DNA from: JACKJK01 sp046159835
Lineage (GTDB): Bacteria > Pseudomonadota > Alphaproteobacteria > Rhizobiales > Tepidamorphaceae
Length of the DNA stretch: 64,000 nt
Direction: 5' to 3'
Assembly (NCBI RefSeq): GCF_046159835.1
Contig: NZ_JBJXCY010000002.1
Coordinates: 1,313,159-1,377,158 of the forward strand
Shown piece by piece: positions 47,381 through 54,635 of the stretch. Both the position numbers and the translations under genes were made by a program. Every line of letters begins with the position of its first letter. The stretch's first letter is position 1. Below the pieces are notes generated by a model. The model made no database searches. It was given only the letters and a program-made list of their open reading frames with translations, and had not been told where the DNA came from.

Positions 47381-48057
47381 ACGCGCTCAAGGCTTACGTG
47401 CGCGCCATCGATGCGTTCAACTACGGCATCGGCCGCATCGTCATGTTCGGCCTGTTCGCGATGATGGGCATCCTGCTTTGGTCGTCGTTCTCAAAGGTCT
47501 TTGCCACGCCGACGCTGTGGACGCTGGAAATGGCCCAGTTCGCGCTGGTCGCCTACTTCATGCTGGGCGGGCCCTACGCGATCCAGATGGGTTCCAACGT
47601 GCGCATGGACCTGTTCTACGGAAGCTGGAGCATCAAGCGCAAAGCCTGGTTCGACGCGTTCACGGTCTTCTTCCTGATCGCCTATCTGGTGATCCTGCTG
47701 TGGGGCGCGATTTCATCGGCTGCCTATTCACTCGGCCATTTCCGTGGGGAGCCGTTCAGCTTCTTCTGGTCCATCGTCGCCGCCTTCTTCACCGGCGGGC
47801 CGGACGCGGTTTCAGAGCAACTCGGCCACATGGAGCGCAGCGCATCCGCATGGCGGCCATACCTCTGGCCGATCAAGCTGCTGATGGTCTTCGCCATCAT
47901 CCTCATGCTGCTGCAGGCGGTGTCGGAGTTCTTCAAGGACATCCTGCGCCTGCGCGGCGAGGAAATCCCCGGCCCGGATCGCACCGAGAGCAATTCGCCC
48001 GATGCCGATGCCATGTATGACGACGCCCGCGACATCAACATGAAGGACATTGCCTGA
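47377..48057 (+). CDS. TRAP transporter small membrane subunit (DctQ type)
   Basis: This 226-residue protein has four predicted helices; WTLEMAQFALVAYFMLGGPYAIQMGSNVRMD-type sequence (about 50-75) is the DctQ signature. It is longer than most DctQ proteins because of an insertion between the third and fourth helices (about 120-165) and a hydrophilic tail. ATG 47377 overlaps the upstream gene and its stop overlaps dctM, so expression is coupled. Confidence 0.9.
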   Translation: MNALKAYVRAIDAFNYGIGRIVMFGLFAMMGILLWSSFSKVFATPTLWTLEMAQFALVAYFMLGGPYAIQMGSNVRMDLFYGSWSIKRKAWFDAFTVFFLIAYLVILLWGAISSAAYSLGHFRGEPFSFFWSIVAAFFTGGPDAVSEQLGHMERSASAWRPYLWPIKLLMVFAIILMLLQAVSEFFKDILRLRGEEIPGPDRTESNSPDADAMYDDARDINMKDIA

Positions 48058-49382
48058 TGTCCTACGAGATGATCGCCATCCTCATGTTCTCCACCATGAT
48101 GGTGATGCTGCTGACGGGCCAGCGCGTCTTCGGCGCAATCGGCTTTGTCGCGGTGATTGCGGCCCTGCTGCTGTGGGGCGACCGGGGCGGCTTCGACCTC
48201 GGGTTTTCGGCGGCCATCAAGCTGATGAAATGGTATCCGCTGATGACGCTGCCCATGTTCATCTTCATGGGCTACGTCATGTCGGAGAGCCGCATCGCCG
48301 ACGACCTCTACCGCATGTTCCATGTCTGGATGGGCGGGCTCGCCGGCGGGCTTGCCATCGGCACCATCGGCCTGATGGTGCTGATTTCCGCGATGAACGG
48401 CCTGTCGGTGGCGGGCATGGCCATCGGGGCCACAATTGCGCTGCCCGAACTGCTGCGCCGCGGCTACGACAAGCGCATGGTCACCGGCGTCATCCAGGCC
48501 GGGTCATCGCTCGGAATCCTCGTGCCGCCATCGGTGGTGCTGGTGCTCTATGCCATGATCGCGCGCCAGCCCGTCGGCCAGCTCTGGCTTGCCGGCGTCA
48601 TTCCCGGCCTGCTCATGGCCGCGCTGTTCATCATCTACATCGCCGTTCGCTGCAGGATCTCCCCGGAGCTTGGCCCGGTGCTTGCGAAAGAAGAGCGCGA
48701 TATCCCCAAAATCGAGAAGTACAAGCTGCTGGCGGCCGGCGCGCTGCCGCTGGGCATCTTCTTCGCGATGATGGTGCCCTTCGTGAACGGCTGGACCTCG
48801 CTGGTGGAAAGCTCGACCATCGGCGCGCTGACCGCCTTCCTCGCCGCCGTGCTCAAGGGCCGCATGACGTGGCGCGTGTTCGAGACGTCGGTGCGCAAGA
48901 CGCTCGGCATCACCTGCATGTTCATGTGGATCATCCTGGCGGCACTCGCCTTCGGCGCGGTGTTCGACGGGCTCGGCGCGGTCAAGGCCATCGAGGGCCT
49001 GTTCACCGAGAAGCTCGGCCTGTCGCCGTGGGTGATCTTGATCCTAATGCAGCTGAGCTTCATCCTGATGGGCACGTTCCTCGACGACACGGCGATGCTG
49101 GTCATCGTCGCGCCGCTCTACGTGCCGCTGGTTGGCGCGCTCGGCTTCGACCTGGTCTGGTACGGCGTGCTCTACACGATCACCTGCCAGATCGCCTACA
49201 TGACGCCGCCCTTCGGCTACAACCTGTTCCTGATGCGCGCCATGGCGCCGCCGGAGATCTCGATCCACGACATCTACCGCTCCATCATCCCCTTCGTGGT
49301 GGTGATGGCCGTGGCGCTGGCGCTCGTGATGATCTTCCCGCAGATCGCACTGTGGCTGCCCGACACCGTTTACGGAAAATGA
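48057..49382 (+). CDS. TRAP transporter large membrane subunit (DctM type)
   Basis: This 441-residue polytopic permease drives Na+-coupled import with the DctQ protein. Recognisable segments are LPMFIFMGYVMSESRIADDL (about 65), GIQ-type VIQAGSSLGILVPPSVVLVLY (about 145, a family hallmark) and FLDDTAMLVIVAPLYVPLV (about 340). It starts at ATG 48057 overlapping the dctQ stop. The binding protein gene follows after 62 bases. Confidence 0.95.
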   Translation: MSYEMIAILMFSTMMVMLLTGQRVFGAIGFVAVIAALLLWGDRGGFDLGFSAAIKLMKWYPLMTLPMFIFMGYVMSESRIADDLYRMFHVWMGGLAGGLAIGTIGLMVLISAMNGLSVAGMAIGATIALPELLRRGYDKRMVTGVIQAGSSLGILVPPSVVLVLYAMIARQPVGQLWLAGVIPGLLMAALFIIYIAVRCRISPELGPVLAKEERDIPKIEKYKLLAAGALPLGIFFAMMVPFVNGWTSLVESSTIGALTAFLAAVLKGRMTWRVFETSVRKTLGITCMFMWIILAALAFGAVFDGLGAVKAIEGLFTEKLGLSPWVILILMQLSFILMGTFLDDTAMLVIVAPLYVPLVGALGFDLVWYGVLYTITCQIAYMTPPFGYNLFLMRAMAPPEISIHDIYRSIIPFVVVMAVALALVMIFPQIALWLPDTVYGK

Positions 49383-49444
49383 CAACAGAAGGCTTCGCGC
49401 AAGAAGCCCTGGACTTTGCGAACCCGAACCAGATGGAGAGCAAC

Positions 49445-50482
49445 ATGACGACCAGAAGACAATTTCTGACCACGGCCGGTATCGGCGGTGCGGCGACGCT
49501 CGCCGCCCCGGCGATCGTCAAGGCGCAGGCGCCGATCAAGTGGCGCTTCCAGACCTATGCCGGTGCCGCGCTCGGCGAGCACGTCACCAAGCCGATGGTC
49601 GACTACGTCAACAACGCGGCCAATGGCGAGATGGAAATCGAGCTGTTCTACGCCGACCAGATCGTCCCCACGGGCGAGCTGTTCCAGGCGCTGCAGCGCG
49701 GCACCATCGACGCGGTCCATTCCGACGACGATTCCATGGCCTCGCCCACGCCGCTGCGCCAGTTCGGTGGCTACTTCCCGTTCGCCACCAAGCACATCCT
49801 CGACGTGCCGGTGCTCTTCAACCAGTACGGCCTCGCCGACATCTGGTCGAGCGAGTACGAGAAGGTCGGCGTGAAGTGGCTCTCGGCGGCCGGTCAGGAC
49901 CCGTGCAACTTCAACACCAAGAAGGAAATCAAGTCGCTGTCGGACCTCGAAGGCCTGAAGCTCTATTCCTTCCCGACTGCGGGCCGCTTCCTCGCGAAGT
50001 TCGGCGTCGTGCCGGTGTCGATCCCCTACGAGGATGCCGAAGTCGCGGTGCAGACCGGCGAGCTCGACGGCATGGCATGGTCGGGCATCACCGAGGATTA
50101 CACGGTGGGCTGGGCCGACGTGACCGACTACTTCCTCACCAACAACATCTCCGGTGCGTGGATCGGATCGTGGTTCGTGAACGAGCAGAAGTGGGCCGAC
50201 CTTCCCGAGCATCTCAAGCAGCTCGTCATGGCCGCCACCGAAGCCGGCCACACCTACCGCAACCAGTGGTACTGGGGTGGTGAAGCCCGTCTGCGCGCCA
50301 AGGGCGACAAGCTCGAACTGCGCACGGTTCCGGCCGAGGAGTGGGCGGAAGTCGAAAACGCCGCGAAGGACTTCTGGACCGAGGTCGCCGAGGAAGGCGA
50401 GATCCACGAGAAGATCGTCGGCATCTTCCGCGAGTACAACTCCGTCATCAACCAGGCCGGCCCGCCCTACACCAACGGCTGA
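49445..50482 (+). CDS. TRAP transporter periplasmic binding protein (DctP family), Tat-exported
   Basis: This 345-residue protein has a twin-arginine signal (TTRRQFLTTAGIGGAATLAA, cleavage near KAQ about residue 26) instead of a Sec signal. Family segments are IVPTGELFQALQRGTIDAVH (about 74) and VSIPYEDAEVAVQTGELDGM (about 190). At the position where organic-acid TRAP proteins have 'LKxR', this one reads LEGLKLYSF, with Tyr174. ATG 49445 is preceded by GGAG. A terminator follows the stop. Confidence 0.93.
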   Translation: MTTRRQFLTTAGIGGAATLAAPAIVKAQAPIKWRFQTYAGAALGEHVTKPMVDYVNNAANGEMEIELFYADQIVPTGELFQALQRGTIDAVHSDDDSMASPTPLRQFGGYFPFATKHILDVPVLFNQYGLADIWSSEYEKVGVKWLSAAGQDPCNFNTKKEIKSLSDLEGLKLYSFPTAGRFLAKFGVVPVSIPYEDAEVAVQTGELDGMAWSGITEDYTVGWADVTDYFLTNNISGAWIGSWFVNEQKWADLPEHLKQLVMAATEAGHTYRNQWYWGGEARLRAKGDKLELRTVPAEEWAEVENAAKDFWTEVAEEGEIHEKIVGIFREYNSVINQAGPPYTNG

Positions 50483-50509
50483 TCTGCCTGAGCGCACATG
50501 CAACAACAC

Positions 50510-50537
50510 GGCCCCGGATACGTCCGGGGCCTTCTTT
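50510..50537 (+). terminator. Terminator after the TRAP binding-protein gene
   Basis: A perfect 9-bp stem GGCCCCGGA (50510-50518)/TCCGGGGCC (50523-50531) with a TACG loop is followed by TTCTTT. It lies 23 bases before the GS-like gene, so the downstream enzymes depend on read-through or a separate promoter. Confidence 0.75.
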
Positions 50538-50559
50538 GGTCTTTCGGGGGCACGACGCC

Positions 50560-51936
50560 ATGAGCAAGCTGAAGACGAGCAAGCTGACTATCGAGGATTT
50601 GAGGGAGCGCGCCGAGACCGGCGAGATCGACACCGTGCTGGTCTGCATGGTGGACATGCAGGGCCGCCTCATGGGCAAGCGCTTCCACGTCTCCAACTTC
50701 CTGGAGAGCGCGCAAGAAGAGACCCATTGCTGCAACTACCTGCTGGCGACCGACCTCGAGATGGCAACGCCCGAGGGCTATGCCACCACGAGCTGGCGCA
50801 AGGGCTACGGCGACTACGTGATGAAGCCGGACCTCGACACCCTGCGCCTGATGCCGTGGCTGGAAGGCACCGCCATGGTGCTGTGCGACATCCTCGACCA
50901 CCACACCCACGAGCCGGTGCCGCAGTCCCCGCGCCAGTTGCTCAAGACCCAGATCGAGCGCCTCGCGGAAGCAGGTTTCACCGCCAAGATGGCGACCGAG
51001 CTGGAATTCTTCCTGTTCCGCAAGCCGCTGCACGAATTGCGGGCCGAAGGCTACCGCAACCTCGAGCCGATCAGCGACTACAACGAGGATTACCACATCT
51101 TCCAGACCACCAAGGAAGAGCACGTAATGCGCCCGTTGAGGAACCACCTCTTCGCGGCCGGCATCCCGGTTGAAAACACCAAGGGCGAGGCGGAAGCCGG
51201 CCAGGAAGAGCTGAACATCAAGTATGCCGATGCGCTCGCCTGCGCCGATCACCACGTCATCGCCAAGCACGCGACGAAGGAAATCGCCTGGCAGCAGGGC
51301 CATTCGGCGACCTTCCTGCCCAAGTGGCATCCCGACCGCGTCGGCAGCGCCGCGCATATCCACCTGTCTCTGTGGCAGGACGGGCGCAATGTCTTCCATG
51401 ATGCCGACGCCGGCCACGGCATGTCGCAGCTGATGAAGCACTTCATGGCGGGGCTGATCGCCTATACCCGCGACTTCACGTGGTTTCTCGCGCCTTACGT
51501 CAATTCCTACAAGCGCTTCGGCAAAGGCACCTTCGCCCCCACGAAGACCGCATGGTCCGTCGACAACCGCACGGCGGGCTACCGCCTTTGCGGGGCAGAT
51601 ACCGGCGCGGTGCGCGTGGAATGCCGCATCCCCGGGGCGGACATGAACCCCTATCTCGCGCAGGCAGCCCTCATCGCCGCGGGCCTGCGCGGCATCGAGG
51701 AAAAGCTGACGCTTCAGCCGCCCGCATCGGGCGACATGTACGACAATGCCGACGTGCCGGAGATCCCCTCCACGCTGCGTGAGGCGACGGAGACTTTGCG
51801 CAACTCAGCCATGCTGCGCGAGGCCTTGGGGGACGCCGTCGTAGACCATTACGTTCGCTGCGCATCCTGGGAACAGGAAGAGTTCGACCGTGCCGTGACC
51901 GATTGGGAAATCGCACGCGGCTTCGAGAAGGCCTGA
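50560..51936 (+). CDS. Glutamine-synthetase-like gamma-glutamyl ligase (GlnA/PuuA family)
   Basis: This 458-residue GS-fold enzyme joins glutamate to ammonia or an amine using ATP. Catalytic elements are intact: ATELEFFLF (metal Glu pair, about 147), EAEAGQEELNIKYADAL (about 210), AHIHLSLW (about 264) and NSYKRFGKGTFAPTKTAWS (about 315). The adenylylation-site motif NLYDLPPEE of GlnA type I is absent, so it is not regulated as the biosynthetic enzyme. Its neighbours, two dehydrogenases and an amidohydrolase, suit an amine gamma-glutamylation pathway as in putrescine or isopropylamine catabolism. Confidence 0.92.
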   Translation: MSKLKTSKLTIEDLRERAETGEIDTVLVCMVDMQGRLMGKRFHVSNFLESAQEETHCCNYLLATDLEMATPEGYATTSWRKGYGDYVMKPDLDTLRLMPWLEGTAMVLCDILDHHTHEPVPQSPRQLLKTQIERLAEAGFTAKMATELEFFLFRKPLHELRAEGYRNLEPISDYNEDYHIFQTTKEEHVMRPLRNHLFAAGIPVENTKGEAEAGQEELNIKYADALACADHHVIAKHATKEIAWQQGHSATFLPKWHPDRVGSAAHIHLSLWQDGRNVFHDADAGHGMSQLMKHFMAGLIAYTRDFTWFLAPYVNSYKRFGKGTFAPTKTAWSVDNRTAGYRLCGADTGAVRVECRIPGADMNPYLAQAALIAAGLRGIEEKLTLQPPASGDMYDNADVPEIPSTLREATETLRNSAMLREALGDAVVDHYVRCASWEQEEFDRAVTDWEIARGFEKA

Positions 51937-51943
51937 CATCCAA

Positions 51944-53326
51944 ATGACCAAGACCATTCAATGCATTTCGCCGATTGACGGCTCGGTCTATGCCGAGCGT
52001 GACGCGCTGCCCATCGAGGACGCGCGCTCCAAGGTGGCTGCCGCGAAGCTGGCGCAACCGGCCTGGGCCGCGCTGCCGCTGGCCGAGCGCATCGCCTATG
52101 TCATGAAGGCGGTCGAGTATATCGGCTCCACCAAGGACCGCATGACGACCGAGTTGGCCCACCAGATGGGCCGCCCGGTGCGCTATGGCGGCGAGTTCGG
52201 CGGGTTCGAGGAGCGCGCCAAGTACATGGCGTCCATCGCCGAGGAAGGTCTCGCGCCGCTGGTGCTGGAGGATTCCGAGAACTTCCTGCGCAAAATCGAG
52301 CGCGAGCCGCAGGGCGTCGTCTTCGTCGTCGCGCCGTGGAACTACCCCTACATGACGGCCATCAACACAATTGCGCCCGCGCTCATGGCCGGCAACGTGG
52401 TGATGCTGAAGCACGCCTCGCAAACCATTCTCGTCGGCGAACATCTCGCGGATGCGTTCGAGGCCGCCGGCCTGCCGTCTGGCGTGTTCACCAACGTCGT
52501 TCTCGACCACGACACCACGTCGGCGCTGATTGCCGAGCGGTCCTTCAACTTCATCAACTTTACCGGCTCGGTCTCCGGCGGGCAGGCGATGGAGCGGGCA
52601 GCTGCCGGTACCTTTGCTGCCGTCTCCACCGAGCTTGGCGGCAAGGACCCGGGCTACATCCGCGCCGATGCCGATGTCGACGCCGCCGTCGAGACGCTCA
52701 TCGACGCGGCCATGTACAATTCTGGCCAGTGTTGCTGCGGCATCGAGCGCATCTACGCGCACGAAAGCCTGTTCGATGCCTTCGTGGAAAAGGCCGTCGC
52801 GGTGGTGAAGGGCTACAAGCTCGGCAATCCGCTGGACGAATCCACCACCATCGGCCCGATGGCCAATGTGCGTTTCGCCAGGGAAGTCCGTGCGCAGGTG
52901 GACGAGGCCATCGCCGATGGCGCGACCGCCCATATCGAGACCTTTCCCGAGGATGATGGCGGGGCATACGTCTCGCCGCAGATCCTCACCGGCGTCACCC
53001 ACGACATGCGCATTATGCGCGACGAAACCTTCGGCCCCGCCGTCGGCATCATGCCGGTGAAGGACGACGAGGAAGCCATCGCGCTGATGAACGACTGCCA
53101 GTTCGGCCTCACCGCGTCGGTCTGGACCAACGATACCGAAAAGGCCGCCGAGATTGGCGCGCGCCTGCAGACCGGCACCGTCTTCATGAACCGGGCCGAC
53201 TATCTCGACCCGGCCCTGTGCTGGACCGGCTGCAAGGACACCGGCCGTGGCGTCGGCCTGTCGATCTACGGCTTCCATGCCCTGACGCGCCCGAAATCCT
53301 ACCACCTCAAGAAGATCAAGAAATGA
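51944..53326 (+). CDS. Aldehyde dehydrogenase (NAD(P)-dependent)
   Basis: This 460-residue ALDH has the conserved VAPWNYPYM (about residue 127), VSTELGGKDPGYI (catalytic Glu about 229) and YNSGQCCCGIERI (catalytic Cys about 264). It is slightly shorter than most ALDHs (about 480-500) but complete. It oxidises an aldehyde to the acid; here the likely substrate is the product of the adjacent alcohol dehydrogenase. ATG 51944 is 7 bases after the GS-like gene, and it overlaps the ADH start by four bases. Confidence 0.95.
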   Translation: MTKTIQCISPIDGSVYAERDALPIEDARSKVAAAKLAQPAWAALPLAERIAYVMKAVEYIGSTKDRMTTELAHQMGRPVRYGGEFGGFEERAKYMASIAEEGLAPLVLEDSENFLRKIEREPQGVVFVVAPWNYPYMTAINTIAPALMAGNVVMLKHASQTILVGEHLADAFEAAGLPSGVFTNVVLDHDTTSALIAERSFNFINFTGSVSGGQAMERAAAGTFAAVSTELGGKDPGYIRADADVDAAVETLIDAAMYNSGQCCCGIERIYAHESLFDAFVEKAVAVVKGYKLGNPLDESTTIGPMANVRFAREVRAQVDEAIADGATAHIETFPEDDGGAYVSPQILTGVTHDMRIMRDETFGPAVGIMPVKDDEEAIALMNDCQFGLTASVWTNDTEKAAEIGARLQTGTVFMNRADYLDPALCWTGCKDTGRGVGLSIYGFHALTRPKSYHLKKIKK

Positions 53327-54468
53327 ACCTGACCGGAAACTGGAATTACCCCGCGCCGATCCGCTTCGGCGCCGGGCGCATCTCGGAAATAGGCGAGGCC
53401 TGCAAGGCCGCCGGCATCACGCGCCCCATGCTCATCACCGACCGTGGTCTCAAGACCATGGACATCACGAAGAAGACGCTCGCCCTGATGGAAGAGGCCG
53501 GGCTCGGCTCGGCGATCTTCGCCGACGTCGATCCGAACCCGTCGGGCCAGAACGTCGAGGAGGGGCTGAAGGCCTACCGCGCCGGTGGTCACGACGGTGT
53601 CGTCGCGTTCGGCGGCGGGTCGGGGTTGGACCTCGCCAAGGTTGTCGCCTTCATGGCCGGCCAGACGCGCCCGCTGTGGGACTTCGAGGATATCGGCGAC
53701 TGGTGGACCCGTGCCGATCCCGCAGGCATCCACCCCATCGTTGCCGTGCCGACCACGGCTGGAACCGGCTCGGAAGTCGGCCGCGCCGGTGTCATCACCA
53801 ACACCGAGACGAACGAGAAAAAGATCATCTTTCACCCGAAGATGATGCCCTCGGTGGTGATCTGCGATCCGGAACTGACGGTCGGCATGCCGAAATTCGT
53901 CACTGCCGGTACCGGTCTCGATGCCTTCGCGCACTGCGTTGAGGCCTATTCGAGCCCCTTCTACCACCCCATGAGCCAGGGCATCGCGCTGGAAGGCATG
54001 CGGCTGGTGAAGGACTACCTGCCGCGCGCTTATGCCGACGGCACGGACCTTGAGGCCCGCGCCCACATGATGAGCGCCGCCGCCATGGGTTCGACCGCCT
54101 TCCAGAAGGGGCTGGGCGCCATCCACGCGCTGAGCCACCCCATCGGGGCCATGCACCATACCCACCATGGCACCACCAATGCCGTCTTCATGCCGGTGGT
54201 GCTGAAGTTCAACGCCGATGCCATCCGTGACCGATTTGATTCAGCCGCCGCCTATCTCGGCATCGCAGGCGGGTTTGACGGGTTCTGCGATTTCGTCGAC
54301 CAGTTCAACGACAGCCTTGGCATTCCCAGGACGCTGACCGATCTGGGGGTCAAGGACCCGGACCTCGACCGGCTCACGGATGCCGCCCTGCGCGATCCGA
54401 GCACCGGCGGCAACCCTGTCGAGATGACCGCCGAGAACACACGGCCCCTGTTCGAAGCCGTTCTTTGA
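53323..54468 (+). CDS. Iron-containing alcohol dehydrogenase
   Basis: This 381-residue group III ADH has the NAD loop GGGSGLDLAKVVAF (about residue 92), VPTTAGTGSEVGRAGVI (about 140) and the metal ligands in GLDAFAHCVEAYSS and HALSHPIGAMHHTHHGTTNA (Asp and three His present). It interconverts an alcohol and an aldehyde. In this operon it takes the place of the FAD oxidase PuuB of putrescine catabolism, which implies an alcohol rather than a second amine on the substrate. Confidence 0.95.
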   Translation: MNLTGNWNYPAPIRFGAGRISEIGEACKAAGITRPMLITDRGLKTMDITKKTLALMEEAGLGSAIFADVDPNPSGQNVEEGLKAYRAGGHDGVVAFGGGSGLDLAKVVAFMAGQTRPLWDFEDIGDWWTRADPAGIHPIVAVPTTAGTGSEVGRAGVITNTETNEKKIIFHPKMMPSVVICDPELTVGMPKFVTAGTGLDAFAHCVEAYSSPFYHPMSQGIALEGMRLVKDYLPRAYADGTDLEARAHMMSAAAMGSTAFQKGLGAIHALSHPIGAMHHTHHGTTNAVFMPVVLKFNADAIRDRFDSAAAYLGIAGGFDGFCDFVDQFNDSLGIPRTLTDLGVKDPDLDRLTDAALRDPSTGGNPVEMTAENTRPLFEAVL

Positions 54469-54474
54469 CGCAAC

Positions 54475-54501
54475 GGCAAGGGGTTCCCGAAACCCCTTGC
54501 C
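54475..54501 (+). terminator. Terminator after the alcohol dehydrogenase gene
   Basis: A perfect 11-bp stem GGCAAGGGGTT (54475-54485)/AACCCCTTGCC (54491-54501) has a 5-base loop. The T-run is weak (GCCCTTGCGTTT), so termination may be partial. Confidence 0.65.
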
Positions 54502-54635
54502 GCCCTTGCGTTTGATGAATGGATACGGACCCGAATCATTTGGTTTGGTTAACCAGCCGTAAGTGAATCATTTCTACTCTGCACCGAGCCGGAGTGCGCC
54601 CGAAGTGCGCTCCAGGCGTGTTTGGATGCAGGTGT

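Noticed and set aside
54546..54560. CtrA box upstream of the RTX gene
   Set aside because: TTAA-N7-TAAG does not fit TTAA-N7-TTAA well; only the TGGTTAACCA palindrome is notable.
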